Source of the DNA: Rhizobium bangladeshense
GTDB lineage: Bacteria; Pseudomonadota; Alphaproteobacteria; Rhizobiales; Rhizobiaceae
Assembly: GCF_017357245.1 (NCBI RefSeq)
Contig: NZ_CP071612.1
Span: forward strand, 3,351,001 to 3,415,000
Direction of reading: 5' to 3'
DNA: 64,000 nt
A program made the translations under genes and the position numbers. The notes under the pieces were generated by a model. That model was not told the origin of the DNA. It ran no database searches and saw nothing but the letters and a program-made list of their open reading frames with translations. How positions within the stretch are numbered: the stretch's first letter is position 1; each line of letters opens with the position of its first letter. Positions 26,223 to 35,678 of this stretch are shown one piece after another.

Positions 26223-27239
26223 ATGCGCTACTTCATTACAGGCACTGCCGGCTTTATCGGTTTTCATCTGGCCCGGCGCCTGCTGCAGGAAGGGCATGAG
26301 GTGACAGGCTTCGACGGCCTCACTCCCTATTACAACGTCAAGCTCAAGGAGATGCGTCATGCGGCGCTCTCTCAGTTTCCCGCCTTCCGGCCTGTCATCT
26401 CAATGCTTGAAGACCGGCGGGCACTGGAGGCGGCAGTCTCCGCGAGCGAGCCTGACATCCTGATCCATCTCGCGGCGCAAGCCGGAGTCCGCTACAGCCT
26501 GGAAAATCCCGAAGCCTACATACATTCGAACGTCGAAGGCTCCTGGAATATCATGGAAATTGCCCGGCGGGTTGAAGTTCGCCACCTGATGCTGGCCTCG
26601 ACATCATCGATCTATGGCGCGAGCGCGACGGTCCCCTTTCGTGAGACCGACCGCGCCGATGAGCCACTGACAATCTATGCCGCGACGAAGAAATCGATGG
26701 AGCTGATGGCGCACAGCTATGCCCATCTTCACAAGATTCCGACGACTGCCTTCCGCTTCTTCACCGTCTACGGCCCGTGGGGCCGGCCTGATATGGCGCT
26801 CTTCAAATTCGCCAAGAACATCCTGGATGGCCAGCCGATCGAGATCTACGGCGAAGGCAATATGAGCCGCGACTTCACCTATATCGACGATCTCATCGAA
26901 GCGATCGTCAGGTTGTCGGCAATTGCCCCAAGCGAGGAAAATCGGCTCGGCGACGTGGCGGTCGAAACGCTTTCGCGTCAGGCGCCCTTCCGCGTCGTCA
27001 ATATCGGCGGCGGCCAACCGGTCAGCCTGATGGATTTCGTCGAGACGGTGGAAAAAGCGCTTGGCCGTCCTGCCATTCGCAAGATGCTGGCGATGCAGAA
27101 GGGGGACGTGCCGCGCACCTTCGCGGCTCCCGATCTGCTCGTGGCACTGACGGGTTACAAGCCCGATACGACATTGGATGCCGGCGTCAAGGCCTTCGTC
27201 GACTGGTATATCGACGTGCGTCGCGAACTGAATGCCTGA
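26223..27239 (+). CDS. lpsL: UDP-glucuronate 4-epimerase
   Basis: 338 residues from ATG 26223 (AAAGGTGGGA just upstream). It is a short-chain dehydrogenase-type NAD-dependent epimerase: [16 protein letters not shown] nucleotide motif at the N-terminus, [15 protein letters not shown], catalytic Ser and YxxxK in YAATKKSME, and [18 protein letters not shown], the signature of UDP-glucuronate epimerases. It converts UDP-glucuronate, the RkpK product, to UDP-galacturonate for LPS core, lipid A and exopolysaccharide. It stands alone, convergent with the small secreted gene. Confidence 0.92.
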   Translation: MRYFITGTAGFIGFHLARRLLQEGHEVTGFDGLTPYYNVKLKEMRHAALSQFPAFRPVISMLEDRRALEAAVSASEPDILIHLAAQAGVRYSLENPEAYIHSNVEGSWNIMEIARRVEVRHLMLASTSSIYGASATVPFRETDRADEPLTIYAATKKSMELMAHSYAHLHKIPTTAFRFFTVYGPWGRPDMALFKFAKNILDGQPIEIYGEGNMSRDFTYIDDLIEAIVRLSAIAPSEENRLGDVAVETLSRQAPFRVVNIGGGQPVSLMDFVETVEKALGRPAIRKMLAMQKGDVPRTFAAPDLLVALTGYKPDTTLDAGVKAFVDWYIDVRRELNA

Positions 27240-27250
27240 AGCGCGTTGCC

Positions 27251-27565
27251 TTAACGGAGAAGCGTGACCGCTTCCACAGCACCGACTGTCTTCGAGAAGA
27301 GATAGTTGATGGCGACGGTCAAGCTCTGCGAATAGGCCTTGAGCTGATAACCCCTACCCTCGATAGCAGCCGGGCCTCGCAGAACGAGGGGAGCGCTCGG
27401 CCGCACGAAGCCGGCGCGTGTCGTCAAGGGATTTTCGGTCGAATGGTCGATGGCGGAAGTGTACATCAGGTCGCGGGCGAGGCTCGCAGGCCCGGCGGCG
27501 AAGGCCGAACCCGCTGCCGTGGTTATGCTCAAAGTCAAGGCGATGGCGGCAACAGTTTTCTGCAT
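27251..27565 (-). CDS. Small secreted protein with BTLCP-like N-terminus
   Basis: 104 residues from ATG 27565, with GGGGAC 6 bases upstream. A signal peptide (AIALTLSITTAAGSAFAA) is followed by GPASLARDLMYTSAIDHSTE. This resembles the start of the mature transglutaminase-like peptidase at 14738 (GPTGLARGLNDNSAVSYISE), but the catalytic Cys, His and Asp regions are absent and the C-terminus is unrelated. It may be a degenerate relative or a stand-alone domain. No function can be assigned. It ends 12 bp from the convergent lpsL stop. Confidence 0.55.
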   Translation of the reverse strand: MQKTVAAIALTLSITTAAGSAFAAGPASLARDLMYTSAIDHSTENPLTTRAGFVRPSAPLVLRGPAAIEGRGYQLKAYSQSLTVAINYLFSKTVGAVEAVTLLR

Positions 27566-27745
27566 GTCGAAGTCCCCGTTCTTGGATTGGCGGGCTTCCT
27601 TGCGCCCGTCTCCAAGCGATCGACGCGTCTGTCCACGCTTCGGCCGCTTGCATGGGAACACTCTACACGTCGGAATTTGCAGGGCTTTTAAGCAGATCGC
27701 TCAATTTTTAGGAAATTGACTTTTGTCCGCACAGCCGTCGCAGTC

Positions 27746-27898
27746 TTAGAGAATGCGATCCAGCTTCTTGTTGATATGCAAGTTCGGCATCAATCCCGCG
27801 CTTTGCGCAGCATGATAGGATTCTCGCGCCGCATCGAACGAGATCGACCACATAATGGCGCTCAACAGGAACGCGATAATATAGATCTGGATACGCAT
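27746..27898 (-). CDS. Possible small single-pass membrane protein
   Basis: 50 residues from ATG 27898: one hydrophobic helix (IYIIAFLLSAIMWSISF) and a polar tail (DAARESYHAAQSAGLMPNLHINKKLDRIL). No good ribosome site is visible, and no family was recognised. Kept as a possible gene because the topology is coherent and the spacer is otherwise empty. Confidence 0.35.
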   Translation of the reverse strand: MRIQIYIIAFLLSAIMWSISFDAARESYHAAQSAGLMPNLHINKKLDRIL

Positions 27899-27989
27899 CG
27901 AACTGGCGATACGGAAAGAGCAAGGCAGTTTTGTGTCATAAAATGAGCGTATAACGAGAAAAAACCGGCATACTTTTCCCACCGTTCAG

Positions 27990-28099
27990 ATCGGCGCCGG
28001 ACATATTAGTGTCGTCAAATTTAGAGATAGTGCATTGCTACTGTTAGCAGCCACCCCAAGAGCATGAGAGGCCCGTTCGCTGCGGGCCTCTTTGCTTTT
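27990..28099 (+). ncRNA. Candidate small RNA ending in an orphan terminator
   Basis: No rightward gene precedes the strong terminator at 28067-28099; the nearest upstream genes run leftward. A short rightward transcript that begins somewhere around 27960-28030 would explain it. The left end given is approximate, and no promoter was fixed. A few short internal inverted segments (GCTACTGTTAGCAG) could form a 5' stem-loop. Confidence 0.3.
28067..28099 (+). terminator. Orphan Rho-independent terminator
   Basis: A perfect 9-bp stem (AGAGGCCCG and CGGGCCTCT) with a 7-base loop, followed by TTGCTTTT. It reads rightward into the promoter region of the CecR-like gene. Confidence 0.75.
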
Positions 28100-28217
28100 C
28101 CTGCGGGCGCTGGAAAGCTCGTCTGCACGACGTACCAAGACCGGCTCATCCCCTCATTCCGGAAACCTTGATAGAGGAAACGCATCCTCGCCGAGGAAGT
28201 CGCCACTGCGTAGAAAA

Positions 28218-28254
28218 TCAATCGATTGACTTATTTGGCCAGGTAGGCTATAAG
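28218..28254 (+). promoter_or_regulatory. Promoter and operator of the CecR-Ybh operon
   Basis: TTGACT (28226-28231), a 17-base spacer and TATAAG (28249-28254) form a near-consensus housekeeping promoter. A perfect 12-bp palindrome, TCAATCGATTGA (28218-28229), overlaps the -35 element, which suits repression by the TetR-type product of the first gene. The predicted transcription start falls at or next to the ATG at 28261. Confidence 0.65.
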
Positions 28255-28260
28255 GATGTC

Positions 28261-28965
28261 ATGACCCAGGAACGCGACAACTCAAATCCGCCAGCTTCCG
28301 CCCGTGCCGAGATCGCTCGCCAGAAGATGTTGACCGCTGCTCTCGACGTCTTCGGGCGCTACGGCTTCGACGGCGCCTCGACCCGGCAGCTGACCGAAGC
28401 TGCGGGCGTGAACCTGCAGGCGATCCCCTATTATTTCGGCAGCAAGGAAGGCCTCTACATCGCCACCGCCGAATATCTGATGATGCAGATCGACGCGCAT
28501 GTCAGCGGCATGCGGGCCCGCATCGGGGCACATCTCATGGCTCTCGACGCAGCCGGCGAAACGCTCGGAGAGACGCAGGCGCGCGTCTTCCTGACCGAAA
28601 TTCTCCAGACTATGGTGACGCTCTTCGTAGCCAAGGAGTCCGAACCGTGGGCCCGGTTCCTGATCCGCGAGCAGATGGAGCCGACCGAGGCCTTCAAGCG
28701 CGTCTACCAAGGCATCATGCGGCCGATGATCGAAATGGGCCGGCGCCTGGTCGGCGCAATCCTTGGCGAGGATCCGGCCTCCGAACATGTGCGCCTGCGT
28801 ACCTTCAATCTCGTTGGCAGCATCCTCATCTTCCGGTTTGCCCACGCCGCTGTGCTCGCCCAGATGGAATGGGACGGCTTCGGTCCCGAGCAGGTGGAAA
28901 TACTGCGGCGCCTGGCCGCTGAGCTGGCCGATGTCATCGGTCCGCAGAAAGGAGGCGCAGCGTGA
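28261..28965 (+). CDS. cecR: TetR-family regulator of the export operon (CecR/YbiH-like)
   Basis: 234 residues. The N-terminal helix-turn-helix (about 20-65) reads [45 protein letters not shown], and the ligand domain follows. Sequence and neighbourhood match CecR, which in E. coli lies with ybhGFSR. It overlaps the adaptor gene by 4 bp. A perfect palindrome overlaps the -35 upstream, so autoregulation is likely. ATG 28261 is preferred over the longer frame from 28168, which would start upstream of the promoter. Ligand unknown; in E. coli the system affects sensitivity to cefoperazone and chloramphenicol. Confidence 0.85.
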   Translation: MTQERDNSNPPASARAEIARQKMLTAALDVFGRYGFDGASTRQLTEAAGVNLQAIPYYFGSKEGLYIATAEYLMMQIDAHVSGMRARIGAHLMALDAAGETLGETQARVFLTEILQTMVTLFVAKESEPWARFLIREQMEPTEAFKRVYQGIMRPMIEMGRRLVGAILGEDPASEHVRLRTFNLVGSILIFRFAHAAVLAQMEWDGFGPEQVEILRRLAAELADVIGPQKGGAA

Positions 28966-29975
28966 AACGCATCCTCCCCCTCGCTGTCCTTCTCCTCCTT
29001 GCGGCAGGCGCGGCCGCCTGGTGGTATGGCCTTCCCGCAAGGCTCGGCTGGCTGCCCGAGGCCCGCCGCGAATTCGTTCTTTACGGCAATGTCGATATTC
29101 GCCAGGTCTCGCTCGGCTTTCGCGTCAGCGGCCGCCTCTCCGAACTCCGCGTCGATGAGGGCGATGTCGTCAAGAGCGGGACGATCCTGGCGAAACTCGA
29201 CGCCTCGCCCTACGAGTTCGCCGTCCGCTCCGGCGAGGCCAATGCCGCCGCTCTTCGGGCAACGCTTGACAAGCTGAAGGCCGGCCCGCGGCCGACCGAG
29301 ATCGCCCAGGCGCGCGCCGCCTATGACGAAAGTCTCGCGGATCTGCAAAATGCCAACCTAGCCTATGAGCGCGCCCGTCAGCTTCGCCCGCAGGGCACGA
29401 TTTCCGAAGCGAGCCTCGACCAGGCGACCGCCGCAAAGGCGATGGCCGCCGCACGATCGGAGTCCGCCAACGAGGCGCTGAAGCTGCTGCAGGAAGGCTC
29501 GCGGGTTGAGGATATCGCCGCCGCCGACGCCCAGCTGAAGGCAGCCGAGGCAACGCTCGCCTCCGCTCGAACCTCGCTGGCTGACACGGAATTGCGCGCG
29601 CCGAACGACGGCGTCATCCTCTCGCGGGTGCGGGAGAACGGCGCGATCGTCTCGCCGGCAGATACCGTCTTCGTGCTCTCCCTGACCGAGCCGGTATGGG
29701 TGCGCAGCTACGTCGCCGAGCCCGATCTCGGGCGCATCCACCCCGGCATGAAAGTATCCGTCGCCTCTGATACCCAGCCGGATAAACCTTATGAAGGCAC
29801 AATCGGATTCATTTCGCCGGTCGCCGAATTCACTCCGAAGTCAGTCGAAACGCCGGAGCTGAGGACCGACCTCGTCTATCGCCTGAGAATCGTCATCGAC
29901 AGGCCCGGCCCGGATCTGCGCCAAGGCATGCCGGTCACCGTGCGGCCGTCTGCGCCGACGGCAGGCCGACAATGA
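28962..29975 (+). CDS. ybhG: HlyD-family membrane fusion protein (YbhG-like)
   Basis: 337 residues: one N-terminal membrane helix ([20 protein letters not shown]), lipoyl half ([26 protein letters not shown]), alpha-hairpin with repeated Ala/Glu heptads (about 90-200), second lipoyl half ([22 protein letters not shown]) and a beta-barrel domain. It is the periplasmic adaptor of the YbhFSR ABC exporter. Overlaps of 4 bp on both sides show tight coupling. Confidence 0.9.
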   Translation: MKRILPLAVLLLLAAGAAAWWYGLPARLGWLPEARREFVLYGNVDIRQVSLGFRVSGRLSELRVDEGDVVKSGTILAKLDASPYEFAVRSGEANAAALRATLDKLKAGPRPTEIAQARAAYDESLADLQNANLAYERARQLRPQGTISEASLDQATAAKAMAAARSESANEALKLLQEGSRVEDIAAADAQLKAAEATLASARTSLADTELRAPNDGVILSRVRENGAIVSPADTVFVLSLTEPVWVRSYVAEPDLGRIHPGMKVSVASDTQPDKPYEGTIGFISPVAEFTPKSVETPELRTDLVYRLRIVIDRPGPDLRQGMPVTVRPSAPTAGRQ

Positions 29976-31717
29976 CCGCCCCTGGGCCTGACCGGGACGA
30001 CAGGCCGCTCGTTTGGATCGACGCCGTTACCAAACGCTTCGGCGACGCGCCTGCGGCTCTCGATGCCATCTCCGGCGTCATCGGCGGCGGTGCGATCACC
30101 GGTATCGTCGGCCCGGACGGCGCCGGAAAGACGACGCTGATCCGGCTGATGACCGGCCTGATGCTGCCGGACGCCGGAACGATGGAGGTTCTTGGCTTCG
30201 ACACCAGAAAGAATGCCGCCGGCATTCAGGCTGCGATCGGCTACATGCCGCAGCGCTTCGGCCTCTATGAGGATCTCTCGGTGCAGGAAAACCTCGACCT
30301 CTATGCCGATTTGCGTGGCCTGCCCAAGAGCGAACGCGCCGGCGCCTTCGATGAGCTGCTGACCTTCACCGACCTCAAGCGCTTCACCGGCAGACTTGCA
30401 GGAAAGCTCTCCGGCGGCATGAAACAGAAGCTCGGCCTCGCATGCGCGCTTCTGAAGAAGCCGCGCCTGTTGCTGCTCGACGAGCCGGGCGTCGGCGTCG
30501 ATCCGATCTCGCGCCGCGACCTCTGGAAGATGGTCGAGAACCTGACTAGGGAAGGCATAGGCGTGGTCTGGTCGACCGCCTATCTCGACGAGGCCGAAGC
30601 CTGCGACCACGTCCTGCTCTTGAACGAGGGAAAACTGCTCTTCTCCGGAAAGCCGGACGAAATGACCGAGCGTGTCAGCGACCGTGTCTTCCGCGTATCC
30701 GATGTTAGCGGCCGCCGCCGGCAGGTTCTCGCCGAACTTCTGCAGGCCGATGGCGTCATCGACGGCGTGATCCAGGGCGAGGCGATCCGCCTCGTCGCAG
30801 CCAGCGGCAAGAAGCCCGATATCGGCAAGGCCGGCGACGGCGCATCGCTTTCTCCTGCCCCACCGCGTTTCGAGGACGCCTTCGTCGATATGCTCGGCGG
30901 CGGGCCCGGCGGCCGCTCCCGGCTTGCGGAAGCGCAAGAGCCGCTGAAGGCCGAGGGCGACCGCCCGGTGATCGAGGCAAGGGGCCTGACCAAACGCTTC
31001 GGCGATTTCACCGCCGCCGACGATATCAGCTTCGATATCCGCCGCGGCGAGATCTTCGGTCTGCTCGGTCCGAACGGGGCCGGCAAGTCCACCACCTTCA
31101 AGATGCTCTGCGGCTTGTTGAAACCGACCGGCGGCGAAGGCCGTGTTGCCGGTTTCGATCTTCGTCACGACGCCGCCGAAGCGCGCAATCAGCTCGGCTA
31201 CATGGCGCAAAAATTCTCGCTCTACGGCGATCTCACGGTCATGCAGAACCTGGAATTCTTCGCCGGCGTCTATGGACTTCGGGGGCAGCGCAGGCGCGAA
31301 CGCATCGAGCTGATGGCCGATATTTTCGATTTCGGCCGCCACGCCCGCGAACCTGCCAAGGATCTGCCGCTCGGCCTCAAACAGCGCCTGGCGCTCGCCT
31401 GTGCTGTCATGCACGAACCGCGCGCCCTGTTCCTCGATGAACCGACCTCCGGCGTCGATCCGATTACCCGGCGCGAGTTCTGGACCCATATCAACGGCTT
31501 AGTGGAAAAGGGCGTCACCGTGCTCGTCACGACTCATTTTATGGACGAGGCGGAATATTGCGACCGGATCTCGCTGATCTATCGCGGCCGCTCGATCGCG
31601 CTCGGCTCGCCCGATGAGTTGAAGGCACGTGTCGCGACAAAGGATGAACCGGATCCGACGATGGAGGACGCCTTCATCGCTTTGGTGCAGCGATCGGAAG
31701 CGGAGGATACCGCATGA
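29972..31717 (+). CDS. ybhF: ABC transporter, two fused ATPase domains (YbhF-like)
   Basis: 581 residues with two nucleotide-binding domains. Domain 1 has Walker [10 protein letters not shown], signature [12 protein letters not shown] and Walker [14 protein letters not shown]. Domain 2 (from about 330) has [22 protein letters not shown] (a variant signature without the usual SGG) and [13 protein letters not shown]. It energises export through the two permeases encoded next. The variant second signature is usual for YbhF-type fusions, where one site is often weaker, but this was not tested. Confidence 0.92.
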   Translation: MTAPGPDRDDRPLVWIDAVTKRFGDAPAALDAISGVIGGGAITGIVGPDGAGKTTLIRLMTGLMLPDAGTMEVLGFDTRKNAAGIQAAIGYMPQRFGLYEDLSVQENLDLYADLRGLPKSERAGAFDELLTFTDLKRFTGRLAGKLSGGMKQKLGLACALLKKPRLLLLDEPGVGVDPISRRDLWKMVENLTREGIGVVWSTAYLDEAEACDHVLLLNEGKLLFSGKPDEMTERVSDRVFRVSDVSGRRRQVLAELLQADGVIDGVIQGEAIRLVAASGKKPDIGKAGDGASLSPAPPRFEDAFVDMLGGGPGGRSRLAEAQEPLKAEGDRPVIEARGLTKRFGDFTAADDISFDIRRGEIFGLLGPNGAGKSTTFKMLCGLLKPTGGEGRVAGFDLRHDAAEARNQLGYMAQKFSLYGDLTVMQNLEFFAGVYGLRGQRRRERIELMADIFDFGRHAREPAKDLPLGLKQRLALACAVMHEPRALFLDEPTSGVDPITRREFWTHINGLVEKGVTVLVTTHFMDEAEYCDRISLIYRGRSIALGSPDELKARVATKDEPDPTMEDAFIALVQRSEAEDTA

Positions 31718-32841
31718 GTATTTCCTCCAGCCGGCTCCGGCGCCTTGCAGCCCTGGTGCGCAAGGAAAGTTTCCAGGCAATCCGAGATCCGAGCAGCATC
31801 CTCATCGCCTTCGTATTGCCGCTGATCCTGCTCTTCCTCTTCGGCTACGGCGTCTCGCTCGATACCACGCGCACCCGCATCGGCCTCGTGGCCGAGGAGA
31901 TGACGCCGCTGACGCAGGACCTCGCGGCCAGCTTCCGGGCGTCGCGCTATTTCGACGTGCTGATCGGCCGTGACCGGCGCCTGTTCGAGGAAGATCTCGT
32001 GATCGGCAAGGTGCGCGGTATCGTCGTCATCCCGGCCGATTTCACCACGCGCTACACCGCCGGCAATCGCCCGGAGATCCAGGTTATCGTCGACGGCTCC
32101 GATCCGAACACGGCGAATTTCGTCCAGAATTATGCGCAGGGCGCCGTCGCCAACTGGGAACAGCAGAGGCAGGCCGACGTCGCCTCGCGTAATCCCGCCA
32201 TCGCCATCGAACAGCGTTTCTGGTTCAATCCGGAGCTGACAAGCCGCAATTTCCTCGTGCCGGGCTCCATCGCCATCGTCATGACGCTCGTGGGTACGCT
32301 GCTGACCTCGCTCGTCGTCGCCCGCGAATGGGAGCGAGGTACGATGGAGGCGATCATGGCGACGCCGGTGACGGCCGTCGAGCTGCTCGCCGGCAAGATC
32401 CTGCCCTATTTTCTGCTCGGCCTCACCTCGATGACGCTCTGCGTGCTGCTTGCGGTCTTTCTGTTCGGCGTGCCGTTCCGCGGCTCCGTCGCCGGCCTTT
32501 ACGCCCTGTCGGCCGCCTTCCTGATCCCGGCGCTGGGGCAAGGCCTGTTGATCTCGACAGCAACCAAGAACCAGTTCCTGGCGTCGCAACTCGCGCTGAT
32601 CTCCGCCTTCCTGCCGGCCTTCCTGCTCTCGGGCTTCCTGTTCGAGATCAACTCCATGCCGAAGATCATCCAGTGGATCACCTTCATCGTGCCGGCGCGC
32701 TACCTGATCCCCAGCCTGCAGACGGTGTTTCTCGCCGGCGACATCTGGCCGATGTTCAGTCAGGCAATCTCGGTCATGCTGACGATCGGCGGCGTCATGT
32801 TCGTGCTGGCCGCACGCAGCACCAGAAAGAGGATCGGCTGA
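31714..32841 (+). CDS. ybhS: ABC-2 permease (YbhS-like)
   Basis: 375 residues with the ABC-2 membrane fold: one helix near residues 26-45 (ILIAFVLPLILLFLFGYGVSL), a large periplasmic domain (about 50-175) and five helices in the C-terminal half, including LVVAREWERGTMEAIMATPV, the coupling-helix signature. It pairs with the next gene to form the heterodimeric channel. Start overlaps the ATPase stop by 4 bp. Confidence 0.9.
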   Translation: MSISSSRLRRLAALVRKESFQAIRDPSSILIAFVLPLILLFLFGYGVSLDTTRTRIGLVAEEMTPLTQDLAASFRASRYFDVLIGRDRRLFEEDLVIGKVRGIVVIPADFTTRYTAGNRPEIQVIVDGSDPNTANFVQNYAQGAVANWEQQRQADVASRNPAIAIEQRFWFNPELTSRNFLVPGSIAIVMTLVGTLLTSLVVAREWERGTMEAIMATPVTAVELLAGKILPYFLLGLTSMTLCVLLAVFLFGVPFRGSVAGLYALSAAFLIPALGQGLLISTATKNQFLASQLALISAFLPAFLLSGFLFEINSMPKIIQWITFIVPARYLIPSLQTVFLAGDIWPMFSQAISVMLTIGGVMFVLAARSTRKRIG

Positions 32842-32842
32842 G

Positions 32843-33955
32843 ATGGGATGGACAAGGCTCTACGCGCTCATCGTCAAGGAATTGCTCGCGGTGCTCCGCG
32901 ATCCCAAGGGACGCGCTATCCTGATCGGCCCGCCCATCGTCCAGCTCCTCGTCTTTTCCTACGCGGCGACACTTGAAGTCCGCAATGTCGACGTCATGAT
33001 CCTCAACCGCGACAGCGGCCATTGGGGCCAGGAGCTGATCGAGCGCATCGATGGCTCGCCGACCTTCCGCAATATTGAGATTGCCGCCGAACAGGCGGAG
33101 ATCCAGGTGGCGATCGACAATCAGATGGTACTCGCTGCCATCGAGATCGGCCCGGATTTCTCCCGCAATATCGAAGCGGGGACGCCGGCCGACCTGCAGG
33201 TGGTGCTCGACGGCCGCCGCTCCAACGCCTCGCAGATCGTCGCTGGTTATATCTCGCAGATCGGCGCCGCGCTTGCCGCCGAGACACCGGCCGGCAAACG
33301 CGCCGGCGCCAGCATCGTCTCATCCGTGCCGCGCAACTGGTTTAACCCCAACCTCACCTTCCAATGGTTCATGGTGCCGAACCTGATCGCCAGCATCGCG
33401 CTTTTGATCGGCCTGATCGTCACGGCTTTGTCGATCGCCCGCGAGCGCGAGCTCGGCACCTTCGATCAACTGATGGTCTCGCCGTTGCGTCTGCACGAGA
33501 TCCTGATCGGCAAGCTGATCCCGCCGATGATGCTCGGCCTCTTCCACATCACCGTATATATTGTGGCCGCCGTCTTTCTCTTCGAGGTGCCGCTGCGCGG
33601 TTCGCTCTTCCTGCTTTATAGCAGCGCGATCTTTTATCTCGGTTCTGTCGCCGGCCTTGGCCTCTTCATCTCCGCACTGTCGATGACGCAGCAGCAGGCG
33701 ATCCTCGGCGCCTTCCTGTTCATGGTCCCAGCCATGTTGCTCTCCGGTTTTGCGACTCCGATCGAAAACATGCCAGCCTGGCTCCAACCGATAACATTGG
33801 TCAATCCCCTGCGCTACTTCCTGGTGATCGTCAAAGGCGTCTTCCTCAAGGATATCCCCTTAAGCGAGGTGGTCAATCAAACCATCCCGCTGGCGCTGAT
33901 CGCCACTGTTACTCTCAGCGCCGCCGCCTGGCTCTTCCGTCGGCGCCTGGAATAA
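32843..33955 (+). CDS. ybhR: ABC-2 permease (YbhR-like)
   Basis: 370 residues with the same layout as the preceding permease: KELLAVLRDPKGRAILIGPPIVQLLVFSYA at the N-terminus, a periplasmic domain, then SIARERELGTFDQLMVSPL before the helical bundle. It starts 1 bp after the ybhS stop and is the last gene of the five-gene operon. Together they should export a toxic or surface compound. Substrate unknown. Confidence 0.9.
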   Translation: MGWTRLYALIVKELLAVLRDPKGRAILIGPPIVQLLVFSYAATLEVRNVDVMILNRDSGHWGQELIERIDGSPTFRNIEIAAEQAEIQVAIDNQMVLAAIEIGPDFSRNIEAGTPADLQVVLDGRRSNASQIVAGYISQIGAALAAETPAGKRAGASIVSSVPRNWFNPNLTFQWFMVPNLIASIALLIGLIVTALSIARERELGTFDQLMVSPLRLHEILIGKLIPPMMLGLFHITVYIVAAVFLFEVPLRGSLFLLYSSAIFYLGSVAGLGLFISALSMTQQQAILGAFLFMVPAMLLSGFATPIENMPAWLQPITLVNPLRYFLVIVKGVFLKDIPLSEVVNQTIPLALIATVTLSAAAWLFRRRLE

Positions 33956-34027
33956 TCTCACCCCATGCATGCTTCAGCCGCCTCACAGAATGTGAACCGG
34001 CCTTCCAAAGCGTGACTCTTTGCTGCT

Positions 34028-34052
34028 GGAACCTCGGTTTGGCACCGTCGTT
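34028..34052 (+). promoter_or_regulatory. EcfG (general stress sigma factor) promoter of the DUF1236 gene
   Basis: GGAAC (34028-34032), 16-base spacer, CGTT (34049-34052), the exact consensus for alphaproteobacterial EcfG sigma factors. It lies 33 bases upstream of the ATG at 34086. EcfG itself is encoded at 47264-47821. Confidence 0.85.
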
Positions 34053-34085
34053 AGTCGAGTGCAACCCCAGCAAAGGAGAAGCAAA

Positions 34086-34481
34086 ATGTACAAGATCATA
34101 CTTGTCTCCGGCGCCCTTGCGCTGTCGTCGCTTGCCACCAACGCGCTCGCTGACGGCGCCGTGACCGGTGCCGCCGGAGGCGCCATTACCGGCGCAATAG
34201 TCGGTGGCCCCGTGGGTGCTGCCGTGGGCGGCATCGCCGGCGGCGTTGCCGGTGCCGCTATTGACCCGCCGCCGCGCGAGGTCGTCACCTACGTCGAACA
34301 ACAGCCGGCCCCGACCTCTCGCGTGGTCGTCGAGCAACCGATCGTCGTCGGCAAACCGCTTCCGGCCGATGTCGTCGTCACCCCGGTTCCGGATAACCCC
34401 AAATACGCCTATACCGTCGTGAACGACCGTCGCGTGATCGTGGAACCCCGGACCCATCGAGTTGTGCAGGTCATCGAATAA
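34086..34481 (+). CDS. Stress-inducible envelope protein, glycine-zipper plus DUF1236
   Basis: 131 residues from ATG 34086 (AAAGGAGAAGC upstream). After the signal peptide (ILVSGALALSSLATNALA) comes a Gly/Ala-rich glycine-zipper stretch (about 25-60), then a proline-rich part and a DUF1236-type C-terminus (KPLPADVVVTPVPDNPKYAYTVVNDRRVIVEP). Such proteins sit in the periplasm or outer membrane with unknown function. The exact EcfG promoter upstream predicts induction by general stress. A strong terminator follows, so it is monocistronic. Confidence 0.85.
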   Translation: MYKIILVSGALALSSLATNALADGAVTGAAGGAITGAIVGGPVGAAVGGIAGGVAGAAIDPPPREVVTYVEQQPAPTSRVVVEQPIVVGKPLPADVVVTPVPDNPKYAYTVVNDRRVIVEPRTHRVVQVIE

Positions 34482-34521
34482 TCAAACGGTCGAGACCGCC
34501 TGCTGCGTCTCGGCTACTCCG

Positions 34522-34546
34522 GCCCCGCTTCGGCGGGGCTTTTTTT
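34522..34546 (+). terminator. Rho-independent terminator
   Basis: A 7-bp stem (GCCCCGC and GCGGGGC) with the stable TTCG tetraloop and a seven-base T-run, 41 bases past the DUF1236 stop. Confidence 0.92.
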
Positions 34547-34625
34547 GTTTGCAGCACGACCGATCGGCGCGTGATAGCACGGCAAGCAGCCGCCTGAACG
34601 GCGGCTTCCATACCCCAACCGGAAA

Positions 34626-35669
34626 TCAGACCTTCAGCTCGCGCCGCTCGCGTTCCGTAACCATGGCGAGATCGAGCACCTTCTGCAGGTTGGCCGCGTG
34701 GCGGAAATTTGGGTCTGGCTGGATGCCGCTTGCCACCGCTTCGGCGAAGCGCTGGTAGTTGGTCGGCACCGGAGGCACTTCGATCTCCTTCCAGGTGGCG
34801 GTCTCGGCGTCGTCGCCGAGGCAGCCGCGCAGCTCGGACCCTCCGGGGCGATGGATCACTTCGAGGCTGCCCTTTTCGCCGTAGATGCGCAGCTTCAGCT
34901 CGTTCAGATGGCCGGTCGCCCAACGGCTGGCATGAATGACGCCGAGCGCGCCGTTGGCGAAATCGACCGACATCGTGAAGCTGTCATTGGCGTCTAGCAT
35001 ATATTCGCCGATCTGGCCGCCCGGCGCCTTGTTGAAGGTCTTCAGCCGCGCAAAGACATGGTCGATGTCAGTCGCGGCGCCATAGGCGGCGAAATCGAGG
35101 ATATGGATGCCGACATCGCCGAGCACGCCGTTTGAGCCGTGGCCGGTGGAAAGCCGCCACAGCCAGGTCGATTCGGTGCGCCAGTCGCCCCACGCGCGCG
35201 AGACGAGCCAGCTCTGGAGATAGGAGGCCTCCACATGCTTGATCGTGCCGAGCTCGCCGGCGAGCACCATCTCGCGGGCGCGCTGCAGCGGCGCGACGTT
35301 GCGGTAGGTGAGGTTCACCATGTTGATGACACCGGCCTTTTCGGCAGCTTCCGTCATCTCAAGCGCCTTCGGATAGTTTTCCGCCAGCGGCTTCTCGCAG
35401 AGCACATGTTTGCCGGCGGCAATCAGCGCCAGCGTTGTCGGGTGATGAATGCGGTCGGGCGTGATATTGGTCGCCGCGTCGAATTCACCCCAGGCAATCG
35501 CCTCATCAAGCGACAGAAATCGCTTTTCGATGTCGAACTTTTCGGCAAAGGCGGAAAGCCGGTCGGGATCGGTGTCGACGGCGCCGACCACCGTGACCCC
35601 GTCGATTTTGCTGAAGTGGGTGAGCTGGTTTTTCGCCATCACGCCCGTGCCAAGAACGAGTAGTCGCAT
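34626..35669 (-). CDS. Gfo/Idh/MocA-family oxidoreductase (ThuB-like)
   Basis: 347 residues. The Rossmann domain starts LLVLGTGVMAKNQL, with AVDTDPDRL and the family motif HVLCEKPLAENYPKALEM (lysine of the EKP motif, about residue 94). The C-terminal domain has WRLSTGHGSNGVLGDVGIHILD, where Asp and His are the usual catalytic pair. It lies 9 bp downstream of a ThuA-like gene. In Sinorhizobium, ThuA and ThuB act together in breakdown of trehalose, maltose and sucrose via 3-keto derivatives. No sugar ABC transporter is linked here, so the substrate may differ. Confidence 0.85.
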   Translation of the reverse strand: MRLLVLGTGVMAKNQLTHFSKIDGVTVVGAVDTDPDRLSAFAEKFDIEKRFLSLDEAIAWGEFDAATNITPDRIHHPTTLALIAAGKHVLCEKPLAENYPKALEMTEAAEKAGVINMVNLTYRNVAPLQRAREMVLAGELGTIKHVEASYLQSWLVSRAWGDWRTESTWLWRLSTGHGSNGVLGDVGIHILDFAAYGAATDIDHVFARLKTFNKAPGGQIGEYMLDANDSFTMSVDFANGALGVIHASRWATGHLNELKLRIYGEKGSLEVIHRPGGSELRGCLGDDAETATWKEIEVPPVPTNYQRFAEAVASGIQPDPNFRHAANLQKVLDLAMVTERERRELKV

Positions 35670-35678
35670 GAATGCTCC

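Noticed and set aside
29876..31489. 537-residue open frame on the minus strand
   Set aside because: It is antisense to the YbhF ATPase, whose Walker and signature motifs are intact.
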